Shown in pieces: positions 1 through 8,340 of a stretch of 64,000 nucleotides of DNA. The position numbers were made by a program, and so were the translations under genes. How positions within the stretch are numbered: position 1 is the first letter of the stretch; every line of letters begins with the position of its first letter. Location of the stretch: assembly GCF_000364225.2 (NCBI RefSeq), contig NZ_AQFT02000001.1, positions 1,860,001 to 1,924,000 on the forward strand, in the 5' to 3' direction. The stretch comes from Eubacterium plexicaudatum ASF492. GTDB lineage: Bacteria > Bacillota > Clostridia > Lachnospirales > Lachnospiraceae. The notes below the pieces were generated by a model that had not been told where the DNA came from, did not search any database, and saw nothing but the letters and a program-made list of their open reading frames with translations.

Positions 1-1
1 C

Positions 2-1234
2 GGGAAATACTGGATCCCTGTATTCAACATCCCAGAGCAGAACAGCATAAAACCCATTCTGACTCATCCCAAATATGTGAAACAGGCAAAGGGACAGAAA
101 ACGGATTTCCGGGACGCCGTCCATATGGCCAGCATGTTCCGTATGGATCTGGTCGTTTCCTCATACATCCCGCCTGCCGACATCCGTGACCTCCGGGAAC
201 TGTGCCGTTACCGGCTTAAGCTTACCTATATGCGGACTTCTGAGAAGAACCGTTTCCAGAACTCCATGACAATCTCAAAGGTGCGGCTGGACAGTGTGTT
301 CTCAGACCCGTTTGGAAAATCGGCATCCGCCATCATGGAGTACCTCATCTCCACGGAGCCAGACGAAGTCAGCGACGATGAAATCCTGCGCCTGATATAC
401 AGACGGGGCAATATGAAGGCATCAGATGAAGACATCCTGGACAGCATCCACGGCTATGAATTCATTGGTGTACAGCGGGACAAGCTTCAGATCATCAGCC
501 TGCACCTTTCCCAGATTGAAGAATGCATCGGCCTGATCGACAGGAAGCTGGAATACTACCGCCAGAAATATACCGGCATCATCCGGCATCTCACTACGAT
601 GGTCGGGATCACGCCGGCATCCGCCTTATACATCCTTGGCGAGATCGGCACGGACATGTCCGTCTGGCGGGATGACGCCTCCCTTGCATGCCGGGCAGGC
701 CTTTCACCCGCAAACAACGCAAGCGCAGGGAAGAAGAAATCTACCAGGATAGGAAACGGCGGCCATTACCTCAAGCCGCTGCTCGTCCAGTGTGCGCTTG
801 CCGCCGTGAAGAGCACGAAGAAAGATCCGTACTTCCGCCGTAAATACGAAACGCTGAAAAAGCGCCGGGGGCACAAAAAGGCCATCATTGCCATAGCGAG
901 GAAGATGCTCGTGGCAATTTACCACATGATCCGGGATGATGCGGACTTCCTCCCTGTTGACCATAGGGAAATCATACAGAATACTAAAACCACAAAAGGG
1001 CTGAACTTAAAAAATGTCATCGCTTTCTTAAAAGACCAGGGAGCCGATGATGACACGATCCGTCTGGTAGAAGTGCAATGCTCCGGCAAAGTGCCGGAAA
1101 CCGCGGATGCCTGTGGTAAAGCATCTGCTGACAAAGAGGCAAAAGAAAAGCAATCCGCTTCAGAATGCGCAGATGCATTTCAACCAATACAGGAATCTGT
1201 AAACGGGAGTCCGGTACTTATCTCCGGCTCCTAA
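2..1234 (+). CDS. IS110-family transposase (5' end outside the window)
   Basis: The frame is open from base 2, so the gene starts left of the window; the GTG at 77 is not a true start. The product is an IS110-type DEDD transposase that acts on DNA of its own element. Visible are the end of the RuvC-like domain with the paired Asp residues of the KTDFRDA motif, a helical middle part, and the C-terminal Tnp domain (GITPASALYILGEIG, then AGLSPANNASAGKKKS, IGNGGHYLKPLL and the basic RRGHKKAIIAIARKML helix). The conserved Ser of this family probably lies in NASAGKKK. Known for the family: a structured non-coding RNA next to the ORF guides target choice; that flank is not fully in view. The tail after about residue 325 is low-complexity. 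Confidence 0.9.
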   Translation, partial: GKYWIPVFNIPEQNSIKPILTHPKYVKQAKGQKTDFRDAVHMASMFRMDLVVSSYIPPADIRDLRELCRYRLKLTYMRTSEKNRFQNSMTISKVRLDSVFSDPFGKSASAIMEYLISTEPDEVSDDEILRLIYRRGNMKASDEDILDSIHGYEFIGVQRDKLQIISLHLSQIEECIGLIDRKLEYYRQKYTGIIRHLTTMVGITPASALYILGEIGTDMSVWRDDASLACRAGLSPANNASAGKKKSTRIGNGGHYLKPLLVQCALAAVKSTKKDPYFRRKYETLKKRRGHKKAIIAIARKMLVAIYHMIRDDADFLPVDHREIIQNTKTTKGLNLKNVIAFLKDQGADDDTIRLVEVQCSGKVPETADACGKASADKEAKEKQSASECADAFQPIQESVNGSPVLISGS

Positions 1235-1282
1235 CAGGGTCGTACCCTAAATCATCATCAAAAAGATCCTGCGATGGCAGCT

Positions 1283-1318
1283 GCTACAGCCTAAAACGAA
1301 TTGCTGTAGCTTATTTTA
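1283..1318 (+). terminator. Hairpin after the IS110 transposase
   Basis: GCTACAGC (1283-1290) and GCTGTAGC (1303-1310) form a perfect 8-bp stem with a 12-base loop, followed by TTATTTT. It lies about 50 bases after the transposase stop and looks like an intrinsic terminator or the structured right end of the element. Confidence 0.55.
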
Positions 1319-1738
1319 CCATACCGTATCCCGTTTGAAAAGAGCCCCTTTGATGGGGAGGGGGATTTTATGCCCTTTTGACATCTTCTTAAGCCACAAA
1401 GCTTTCATACTTTTATTTATCGTTTCCCAGTAAGGAATTTCATCTGCGGATGCGCTTTCCCCGCACATTTCCCAGATATTCTGTATAACTGTATCAGAAT
1501 TAAATTTCTGGCTTGTTTTTCTCATGCTGCTGATATAGAATATAGAAGAAAGGATACGGGTCATGAGAAGTATGACATTGGGATAGGTAATGTAACTCTG
1601 ATTTCTGGGATCTTCTGTCTGTTTTAACAGGCGGGCCAGGTCAGGGAAAAAATGTTTTATAACCTTAACAAGTTCTACTGCAAGATGAAACTGTTCCAGA
1701 TGTTTACGTGCCTCTTTCCGTGTCACTTTTGTTTTCAT
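1316..1738 (-). pseudogene. N-terminal remnant of an IS transposase
   Basis: 140 residues that resemble the start of an abundant clostridial DDE transposase family: basic N-terminus, long helix around HFFPDLARLLKQ, then DPRNQSYITYP and a closing ADEIPYWETINK segment. No DDE catalytic residues are present because the frame ends right beside the end of the IS110 copy. I infer that the IS110 element inserted into this older transposase gene and that the rest lies left of the window. The start at 1738 is supported by GGGAGG seven bases upstream. The family name is from memory and not certain. Confidence 0.55.
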
Positions 1739-1953
1739 AAAAAAGCCTCCCTTCTTTACGTGGATAATGCGAAAAAATAATTTTGGGTTAATTATATTAT
1801 CGCTTATTTTCCCGCAAAATGGGAGGTTTTTTTGCGAAAAATTTTTAATCGTCAGAGCTGCAGGGATATCTATATGGATAGAGGCAAGCTCAATATACTG
1901 TTATATCGAACTGAAACTTCCTTTTCTATTCTTCTTTGCACGAAAATACAAAT

Positions 1954-1987
1954 AAGGGCAGCATACACTTCGATGTATGCCGCCCTT
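1954..1987 (-). terminator. Hairpin terminator of the 2005-2526 gene
   Basis: An inverted repeat (AAGGGC-GCATACA against TGTATGC-GCCCTT with one unpaired base pair) starts 17 bases past the stop of the minus-strand gene and is followed on that strand by a T-rich run. It fits an intrinsic terminator. Confidence 0.6.
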
Positions 1988-2004
1988 AATCACATCTGTA
2001 ATGC

Positions 2005-2526
2005 CTATCGGCTTTTTCCGCTTTTTACAGGTACATTTTTTGTTGCCTTATCATTTGCCACTGTTTTCGCTGTTTCCTTCTGGTGCGCCTCAAACGCCTC
2101 CGCCCCATACTGGAACTCCGGCTCTGCCACCCTTGCAAACTCTATCGGGCTTACAGCCTCCATGCTGGCTGCTCTTTCCATTTCCCGTTCTGCCTTATCC
2201 GTCTGATACTGTTTCACCTCTGCGGCAAGCCGATCTGTCTTTTCTATTGCGGCATCCGCACAATTCAGAATGCCAGACAGCAGCTTTCTCTTTGCCTGAA
2301 ACGGCTTCTTTATCAGTTCCGTCTTTGAGAACTTCTTCTCCCCGTACTCCTTTTCCGGTTTATCCGCAAACGTGCGGAACGTGTTGGCGATCTTCTGTCC
2401 GGCTTCCCTCATGCCCTTGCCAAAAGCGTCTATCTTTCCAATACTCTTATCCACGTCTGCTATGGACTCCTGCACGTTCTGGCGGATACCCTCTAATTTT
2501 TTCTTAATTTCAAGAAATTCCGCCAC
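2005..2526 (-). CDS. Coiled-coil accessory protein of a mobile element
   Basis: 173 residues, strongly helical and charged, with no membrane segment or enzyme motif. The first 60 residues (repeated I..V..SI.DVDKSIGKID, then FGKGMREAGQKI) look like an amphipathic coiled coil; the C-terminus is basic. It resembles the C-terminal half of proteins of the DUF6674 type carried by ICEs of gut clostridia, from memory only. The start is a GTG at 2526 that abuts the truncated transposase on the other strand, so the N-terminus may itself be cut by a deletion. Function unknown. Confidence 0.5.
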   Translation of the reverse strand: MAEFLEIKKKLEGIRQNVQESIADVDKSIGKIDAFGKGMREAGQKIANTFRTFADKPEKEYGEKKFSKTELIKKPFQAKRKLLSGILNCADAAIEKTDRLAAEVKQYQTDKAEREMERAASMEAVSPIEFARVAEPEFQYGAEAFEAHQKETAKTVANDKATKNVPVKSGKSR

Positions 2527-2540
2527 TTTGTTTAAGGCAG

Positions 2541-3131
2541 CAACACTATGTCGATAACGGTTCCAGCTACTCGAACGGGCAGCTTTCTCTCATCTGCGGC
2601 TCCATCGGAACGGTCCTTTTACATACAAAAATCCGGGATGGCGCATCCAAGGCTAAGATAGAACGCCAGTTCCGGACACTCAAGGAAACCTGGCTCTATA
2701 CCCTGGACCTGGATTCCTTAAGCTCCCTGGCACAGTTCAATGGACTCCTTAAGGATTACATGCGCTCCTATAATACTTCCCTCCATTCCGGTATCGGCAC
2801 TACACCCCTTTCCCGTTACCAGCAGACCCGCGCTTCCATACGGACACCTACGTCCAGGGAATGGCTGGAGGAATGTTTCCTGAACCGCATTACAAGGAAA
2901 GTGAATAAGGATTCTACCGTCTCCATCGACAAGGTATCCTATGATGTCCCTATGCAGTTTATCTCATCAAAAGTGGAGATCCGCTTCCTCCCGGATGACA
3001 TGTCCTCCGCCTTCATCCTTTACGAAGGGGTGCATTATCCCATCCGCCCTACGGATAAGAATGAGAACTGCAGGACGAAGCGCAACAATACACCTGGCAT
3101 CGACTACTCAAAGTTAGGGGGTGGCTGTTGA
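2541..3131 (+). pseudogene. C-terminal half of a DDE (rve-type) transposase
   Basis: The frame is open from about 2541 without a start codon. It contains VDNGSSYSN (second catalytic Asp of an RNase-H-fold integrase core), KAKIERQFRTLKETWLY (third catalytic Glu) and a C-terminal beta-barrel region. The first third, with the first Asp, is gone; it was cut at the edge of the neighbouring minus-strand gene. The stop overlaps the ATG of the next frame (TGATG), the usual arrangement for a transposase followed by its ATPase helper. Confidence 0.75.
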
Positions 3132-3427
3132 TGTTCCGTTCTTACTATGGATTGTCTTTCAATCCTTTTGACAAACAGATGGCCCGGGAAAAAGACCGTT
3201 TCCTTTCCAGGGACAATAATAAAAGAAAGTTTCTTTAAATTACACGTACAGACTGCTTCCAGATACCGTACTTTCCCGAATCTCCAGTCCTCATATTTCT
3301 GCTTGGGTAGCACTCCTATGTCAACCAGCACATCCACCGGGGCAGCATACCCCCTTTGCTGGCACTGTTTATAGACAGCGGAATGTACTTTTCCTATCAG
3401 TTCTGATTCTTTCACTTTGCCCTCCAT
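3104..3427 (-). pseudogene. Truncated small mobile-element protein
   Basis: The first about 63 residues (to LKKLSFI, near 3239) match a small protein common in clostridial elements, with the mark KYEDWRFGKVRYLEAVC. After that the frame runs backwards through the ATPase stub, so the original C-terminus is lost. I prefer the ATG at 3427; the upstream ATG at 3451 lies in the loop of a terminator hairpin. Function unknown. Confidence 0.5.
3131..3238 (+). pseudogene. N-terminal stub of a TniB/ExeA-like transposition ATPase
   Basis: 35 codons beginning MFRSYYGLSFNPFDK, the typical start of the AAA ATPases that pair with this class of transposase. The frame ends at a TAA before any Walker motif, where sequence from another gene begins. 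It is a relic left by a deletion and overlaps the transposase stop by one base. Confidence 0.7.
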
Positions 3428-3435
3428 ATGAATAA

Positions 3436-3463
3436 CCCCGGCTGTATTCATTTGCAGCCGGGG
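3436..3463 (-). terminator. Terminator hairpin downstream of the Rpn-type gene
   Basis: Perfect 9-bp stem CCCCGGCTG / CAGCCGGGG with a 10-base loop, followed on the minus strand by TTATTC. It sits 43 bases past the stop of the nuclease-like gene. Confidence 0.65.
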
Positions 3464-3505
3464 ATTCTATATATTCTTTCTTTTGTGTCGGTTTGTCATC
3501 AGGTA

Positions 3506-4395
3506 TTATATCGTTTGAAACAGCCCTTTTTCAATTTCCTGAATGTCCTCCACAGACAGCTCAGTAAAACAGCCTGCAATTTCTTCTGCAGACAATTTCC
3601 CCAGCCTCAACATCTTTTCCGCAGCTTTCCTTGCTGTTTCTTTCTTTTCACTCGCAACATGGGTACGCATAATCTTTTCTTCATCAAACAAAGCCATCAT
3701 AATAGATATAACCTCCTTTTCCCTGCCTGCCAAAAACTCCCGGAGCACGTCACTGTCCTTACAGATACGGATGGTTTCCGTGACTGCTTCCCGGCTTCTC
3801 CCATACTGTTTCACCTGTTCATTATATACTTTTGTAAAATTTACATACTGGCTGATAATGTCATTCCCTTTGCCGCCATAAAGCACTTTCACCTTTACTT
3901 CAATGGCACATTCCTTCCCATTGAAAAATTCCTTGGAAAGCGAAATTGTTTCTGGCCTGTCGGCACGCTCTCCTGTAAAATCATGTATAACTCTGGTACT
4001 GGAACATGGACTTTCTTGCTCCCGTATAAGTCTGCATCCTGTTCCTCAAAGTAATCATGGTAAGTCTGCACTAAATACATCAGCACCCGTATAATGATAT
4101 TCATCGTCCATGAAGATTGATGCTCGACCAGAAACATGATTTTATCCCCCACTCTGAAAGCCAGGTCATTATAGATTCCATTCGTGAGTACATTCCTTAT
4201 GGTAATATCCGTAAGCGCGTCTTCCGTAGTTTCCGTATCTTCCGGATGGAGCGCACGGTATAACTGCATCAGATACTTCTTATCCCGAAAAAGCGTTGAA
4301 AAAACACTGTCTTTCGCCGTATATTTTGCAAACGCCTCTTTTTTCTCTGCTGTTTTTTCTATTGGTTCTTCTTGTAATGTTTCACCCTGCATCAT
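3506..4395 (-). pseudogene. Rpn / PD-(D/E)XK nuclease-family protein, frameshifted
   Basis: Two overlapping frames make one protein of about 296 residues. The N-terminal part (4395 to about 3980) carries KYTAKDSVFSTLFRD, IRNVLTNGIYNDLAF and FLVEHQSS, the usual pattern of the nuclease core. In the next frame the sequence continues with TGERADRPETISLSKEFF, then ECAIEVKVKVLYGGKGND and SREAVTETIRICKD to 3506. One missing base near 3976-3981 joins the two. Known members are recombination-promoting nucleases often found in many copies and near mobile DNA. Whether the shift is biological or a sequence error cannot be told here. Confidence 0.75.
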
Positions 4396-4544
4396 ATCAC
4401 CTCGGTTCCGGCTTTTGCCAATCGGCCTGGCGAATCGGCTATGCCCTGCCTGCTATGGTTTTATTATACAGAGAAATTCCCTATTGTTCAAGACACAAAA
4501 AAAGAGAAGCGTCTGGCAGCGTTCGCCAGACACTTCTCCATTCC

Positions 4545-5438
4545 TTACTTCCGTCTGCGCTCCATATCCTCTGCCACCTCCATCTGCTGCGCAGGCTTCC
4601 CATACCGCCTTGCGATCTCCGCCTGTTTGTGGCGCAGCTTTGCCAGGACGGACACCCTGCCATTTTTGCCTTTGGGGGACATATTATTGCATCTTCCGTC
4701 AATCATGTTGTAGTTCTGTTCTTCATCTATCTCGGAACTGCGGAGATACTCACCATTCTCCATATATTTCTGCCAGTTTTCAAGAGGCGGCTTATCCATA
4801 GCATTGCCAGATTGCGTCTGGATATTCCCATCGGGTATTTCCTGTTTTTGCGGCCCTGCGGTAAGCTGCGGCGGATTGAGGTAATCCTTGATCTGCTGTA
4901 AGGCCGCCTGGTCAAAACCCTAATATGTATGGTCTACAATTATTTTTCCTTCTTCGTCCAGCACAACCCATGCCACTTCTTTTCCATAGGTTTCATGTTC
5001 CATAAGGAAGAACTGCCTGCCGTCTATGATAATGCTGTCAAAAGCGTGCCAGCTCCCCTCCTTCCCTTCAATATGGAAATCTGCCGTATCAATCGACACA
5101 AGTGCGCCGGATGAACCTTTCTGGATAAATCCGGCTATGACGGTAAACCCATCTTTCTCAACATAGTAAGAAGTCACAACACCACCCTTATTCAGCACAA
5201 GCACATCGCTGACACTAATCGAATGGCCATGAAATGTCCGTGGCAGCTTCTCATTGAAACGCCTGCGGATCTGTTCCGGTTCGTCTCCCGGCTGCATCCG
5301 TGCCAGATACACCTGTGTATGGTCCTTATACTGTATCTGGATTCCCTTTTCCTGCAGCGTACTGTAAGGAGGGAACCGTATCTGCCTGTTTTCCGGGATA
5401 TTTTTAAGCTGGTAGAGTGCAAATTGGTTCACATCCAT
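4545..5438 (-). pseudogene. YodL-domain/DUF4316-type element protein with in-frame amber stop
   Basis: The N-terminal 172 residues (MDVNQFALYQLKNIPENR, VSDVLVLNKGGV, DGRQFFLMEHETYG) match the YodL-type domain seen in ICE and plasmid proteins of Firmicutes. A TAG at 4920-4922 ends it, but the same frame continues with GFDQAALQQIKDYL and then through the ATG at 4799 to a basic tail ending at 4545. The family is normally continuous there, so this is one gene of 298 codons with a single nonsense codon. The start overlaps the end of the upstream small gene. Role unknown; a mobile-element accessory protein. Confidence 0.65.
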
Positions 5439-5653
5439 TATTCGTCCTCCATCGGTTCCTCTTTATATGGTTCCAGATCCAGATTTAGAAATGCTTCATC
5501 CGTAAAAAACCACAGCTTTTCCAGTGTGCTGTTAATAAGTGCGGGCATTTCTTCATCCCTGCCGATGTAGGGGAGCACATTATGTATTTCCTCTATGGTT
5601 GCCTGCCTGCTTTCTTTCTGGAACATTGCTATCAGGAAATATAACAACGGCAC
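5438..5653 (-). CDS. Small hypothetical protein
   Basis: 71 residues with an acidic C-terminus (LDLEPYKEEPMEDE) and a short hydrophobic start. It overlaps the DUF6075-like gene by 22 bases and its stop overlaps the YodL-type start, so the three could be translationally coupled. The GTG start is weak, and the frame may instead be the remainder of a larger gene fused here by deletion. I do not recognise a family. Confidence 0.35.
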   Translation of the reverse strand: MPLLYFLIAMFQKESRQATIEEIHNVLPYIGRDEEMPALINSTLEKLWFFTDEAFLNLDLEPYKEEPMEDE

Positions 5654-5994
5654 TCCTTTAACTGTTCCTCTGCATTTTCTGTATCATCAACGCTTGGCGT
5701 TCCATTGCAGTAAAGGTTAAATGCCATACGGACAATCCTTGCACTTCCGCTGGTCTGCCAGCCTTCATGCAGGCACTCTGTTTTCACGCATCCTGTACTA
5801 AAATCATAAATCCTGTCTGCATTTACCCTTGTATCCCGGTCAATCCCAAGGCAATACACCAACGCTTTGTGGTACACATCCTGGTATCTGCATTTTGGCA
5901 TGTAATCCATATAAAAATCTCTGTGTTCCTTGTTTTTGAAAGTAATTGTGCGAGTATCTTTCTTTTCTGCACCTACCGCTGTATTCGCTGCCAT
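5632..5994 (-). CDS. DUF6075-like mobile-element protein, C-terminus altered
   Basis: 120 residues; RTITFKNKEHRDFYMDYMPKCRYQDVYHKALVY, KTECLHEGWQTSGSARIVR and FNLYCNGTPSVDD match a conserved protein of gut clostridial ICEs (DUF6075, from memory). Family members usually go on about 30 residues past the ECRCY point; here the frame stops after three more, so the C-terminus seems lost. A GGAGG lies seven bases before the ATG. A small hairpin stands just upstream (6019-6037). Function unknown. Confidence 0.6.
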   Translation of the reverse strand: MAANTAVGAEKKDTRTITFKNKEHRDFYMDYMPKCRYQDVYHKALVYCLGIDRDTRVNADRIYDFSTGCVKTECLHEGWQTSGSARIVRMAFNLYCNGTPSVDDTENAEEQLKECRCYIS

Positions 5995-6018
5995 AGCTTG
6001 TCCTCCATTTTGAAATAC

Positions 6019-6037
6019 TTGGGAGCTACACTCCCAA
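6019..6037 (-). promoter_or_regulatory. Leader hairpin before the DUF6075-like gene
   Basis: TTGGGAG-CTACA-CTCCCAA, a perfect 7-bp stem with 5-base loop, about 25 bases before the start at 5994. It would lie in the mRNA leader; no T-run follows. Confidence 0.4.
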
Positions 6038-6202
6038 ACCCTTGTGGAATCCGTGCTGCCAGTTACCCAAAAAACGGCTAACTGTCAACCCGGATTTTGT
6101 CTCTGTCCCAGAAAGAAGTTGTTTTCTTCCTCTCTAAGACTATGCTGCTCATATAACCTGTGAAATTTAATTATGAAGTAAGATGATTTCAAAAACTCTG
6201 AT

Positions 6203-6272
6203 GACTTGAGTAAACTTCGCTAAAGATTGCGGATACTCATTTTACTCAACTTGTGACTTGAGTAATACTCAA
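6203..6272. repeat. Cluster of TTGAGTA / TACTCAA heptamers
   Basis: GACTTGAGTAA occurs directly repeated at 6203-6213 and 6255-6265; the inverse TACTCAA is at 6243-6249 and 6266-6272. The last pair makes a 15-base palindrome (6258-6272). The cluster lies in the gene-free stretch 5995-6440 between the mobile-DNA relics and tsf. It could be an operator or recombinase-arm site set; no gene is seen in this stretch. Confidence 0.5.
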
Positions 6273-6345
6273 TTTGAAGTGATTTTAGACGGTGTTTGGC
6301 GGTGTTCAGCGGTACTTGAACGATTACCCTTCTATGAATGAAAAA

Positions 6346-6402
6346 GGCTCCAAAAACCTTATAACCACTAGAAAGTACAGTGTTTACAAGGCTTCTGGAG
6401 CC
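6346..6402 (-). terminator. Long hairpin terminator behind tsf
   Basis: On the minus strand GGCTCC-AGAAGCCTT-GT-AAACACT pairs with AGTGGTT-AT-AAGGTTTTT-GGAGCC around a 9-base loop: a stem of 24 pairs with one mismatch and a few G-T pairs. It is followed by TTTTTC and begins about 39 bases past the tsf stop, so it is the likely end of the rpsB-tsf transcript. The near-perfect symmetry could also make it bidirectional. Confidence 0.75.
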
Positions 6403-6440
6403 TATAAATACTTTAATTAAATTTGAATTGAAAACTTCGC

Positions 6441-7376
6441 TTATTTGCCCATCTGCGCAGCCACCTCAGCCGCAAAATCTTCACTCTTCTTCTCAAGACC
6501 TTCACCGGTTTCAAACCGGATAAATTTCTTAATAGATACCGTCGTACCAACTTCTTTTGAAACCTGCTCCAGATATTTGCCTACGGTCTGCTTGCCGTCT
6601 TCTGCTTTTACATATACCTGATCAATCAGGCAGATTTCTTTTAATTCTTTGTTTACACGGCCTTCAATCATGCCATTGATTACTTTCTCCGGCTTCTGTG
6701 ATTCTTTCGGATCGTTCATAATCTGTGCACGAAGAATTTCTTTTTCGTGTGCGATATAGTTTTCGCTGATTTCGTCTCTGCTTATATATTTCGGATTTAA
6801 AGCTGCGATCTGCATACACAGATTCTTTACCGCTTCTTTTACCGCGTCATTGACAACATCTGTCTGTGCAACGGCAACAACACCGATACGTCCGCCGCCG
6901 TGAATATAGTCTACGACACATCCATTGTCTGCTTCTGCTTTTTCAAATCTGCGGATCTTTAAGTTTTCACCGATTACTGCAATCTGCTCAACCAGAGAAT
7001 CTTTTACCGTCTTGCTGCTGTCTTCAAGCCAAGCTTCTTCCATAAATGCATCCAAATCGGCTGCATTTGAAGCAAGTGCCTGTTTTGCTACTTTTTCTAC
7101 GTAAACCTGGAACTTTTCGTTTTTTGCAACAAAGTCTGTCTCGGAATTTACTTCTACAATAGCTGCACGCTTGTCATCTTCTACTACAACTTTTACGATT
7201 CCTTCCGCTGCGATACGGGATGCTTTTTTCTCAGCTTTTGCCTGTCCGTTCTTTCTTAAGTATTCAACGGCAGCTTCCATATCGCCGTTTGTTTCACCTA
7301 AAGCTTTTTTACAATCCATCATGCCTGCGCCGGTCATTTCACGCAGCTCTTTTACCATTCCTGCTGTAATAGCCAT
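6441..7376 (-). CDS. tsf: Elongation factor Ts
   Basis: 311 residues, full length. EF-Ts recycles EF-Tu by exchanging GDP for GTP in the cytoplasm. The N-terminal UBA-like domain (MAITAGMVKELREMTGAGMMDCKKAL) and the core motif VEVNSETDFVAKN are intact. The start at 7376 has a near-perfect GGAGG seven bases upstream; the frame extends further upstream (to 7397) but runs through that ribosome site. It follows rpsB by 67 bases and the pair shares a promoter at 8289-8317. Confidence 0.97.
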   Translation of the reverse strand: MAITAGMVKELREMTGAGMMDCKKALGETNGDMEAAVEYLRKNGQAKAEKKASRIAAEGIVKVVVEDDKRAAIVEVNSETDFVAKNEKFQVYVEKVAKQALASNAADLDAFMEEAWLEDSSKTVKDSLVEQIAVIGENLKIRRFEKAEADNGCVVDYIHGGGRIGVVAVAQTDVVNDAVKEAVKNLCMQIAALNPKYISRDEISENYIAHEKEILRAQIMNDPKESQKPEKVINGMIEGRVNKELKEICLIDQVYVKAEDGKQTVGKYLEQVSKEVGTTVSIKKFIRFETGEGLEKKSEDFAAEVAAQMGK

Positions 7377-7443
7377 TTTATTTTCCTCCAAAATCAATCC
7401 TCTTTGTTCCTGACAATTTGTATAAACGGTTCTGCTGCCTGCA

Positions 7444-8180
7444 TTATTCCGCAGCAGTTTCTTCCATCTGTGCTTCCGTCTGTTCTACTTCTTCGGCTTC
7501 TCCCTGTTTCGCTTCCACAACCGCATCTGCCATCTTGGAAACGATCAGTTTTACAGCACGGATCGCATCGTCGTTGCCTGGAATTACAAAATCCAATTCT
7601 TCCGGATCACAGTTTGTGTCTGCAATTCCGATCAGCGGAATTCCTAATGTATGAGCTTCCTGAACACAGATTCTTTCTTTCTTCGGATCTACAATAAAGA
7701 TTGCATCCGGAATACGTTTCATTTCCTTGATGCCGCCAAGGTTCTTTTCTAATTTTTCCTGCAGCTTTTCAGCGCAAGTACTTCTTTTTTCGGAAGAACT
7801 TCAAATGTTCCGTCTTCTTCCATCTTTTCGATGCTCTTTAATTTTGCAATACGGCTCTGGATCGTTTTAAAGTTGGTCAGCATACCGCCAAGCCATCTTT
7901 CGTTTACATAGTACATGCCGCAACGTTCTGCTTCCGTACGGATCGCGTCCTGTGCCTGTTTTTTGGTTCCTACGAAAAGAATGGTTCCACCATTTGCTAC
8001 GATATCTGCCACCGCATTGTAAGCTTCATCGACTTTTCCTACCGATTTCTGCAGGTCAATAATATAGATGCCATTGCGTTCCGTATAAATATACGGAGCC
8101 ATTTTCGGATTCCATCTTCTTGTCTGATGTCCGAAATGAACACCGGCTTCCAGTAATTGTTTCATTGAAATAACACTCAT
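7444..8180 (-). CDS. rpsB: 30S ribosomal protein S2 (one-base frameshift in the given sequence)
   Basis: Residues 1-135 ([27 protein letters not shown] to [11 protein letters not shown]) and the rest ([30 protein letters not shown] to the acidic tail) are in two frames. Adding one A to the A4 run at 7766-7769 (T4 on the plus strand) restores a 245-residue S2 whose spacing between the PKKEV and LGGIKEM motifs equals that of Bacillus S2. S2 is essential and single copy as a rule, so I treat the shift as a sequence error. The start has GGAGG and follows a structured leader. Confidence 0.93.
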
Positions 8181-8225
8181 TCTTTTTTCCTCCATTTGGT
8201 TTTGTGCTGCCATATGCTTCCAATC

Positions 8226-8260
8226 GCAATACAACCGGAATATTCCGGCACCTGTATTGC
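8226..8260 (-). promoter_or_regulatory. Structured leader of rpsB-tsf
   Basis: In the leader, GCAATACA (minus strand) pairs with TGTATTGC around an inner palindrome CCGGAATATTCCGG. It sits between the promoter and the rpsB start and may be an S2 autoregulatory leader; such leaders are known in several phyla, but assignment here is inference. Confidence 0.45.
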
Positions 8261-8288
8261 TCCACATATGTGATTTTTTGACCTAACT

Positions 8289-8317
8289 ACTATAGCATAG
8301 GTATCTGAGGGTTGCAA
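8289..8317 (-). promoter_or_regulatory. Sigma-A type promoter of rpsB-tsf
   Basis: On the minus strand TTGCAA (8312-8317), a 17-base spacer and TATAGT (8289-8294). It lies between the end of the flagellar operon (stop at 8341) and rpsB, so the ribosomal genes can be transcribed independently of motility. Confidence 0.6.
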
Positions 8318-8340
8318 GCATTTTTTACAAAATTTATAAA

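Noticed and set aside
3104-3238. C-terminal part of the 115-residue minus-strand frame as a real protein
   Set aside because: It is antisense to the transposase and ATPase stub; only the first about 63 residues resemble a family.
7722-8180. Programmed frameshifting in rpsB and in the other broken genes
   Set aside because: The shifts lack the usual slippery heptamer plus downstream structure as a common theme, and all need one extra base in a run, as sequence errors do.
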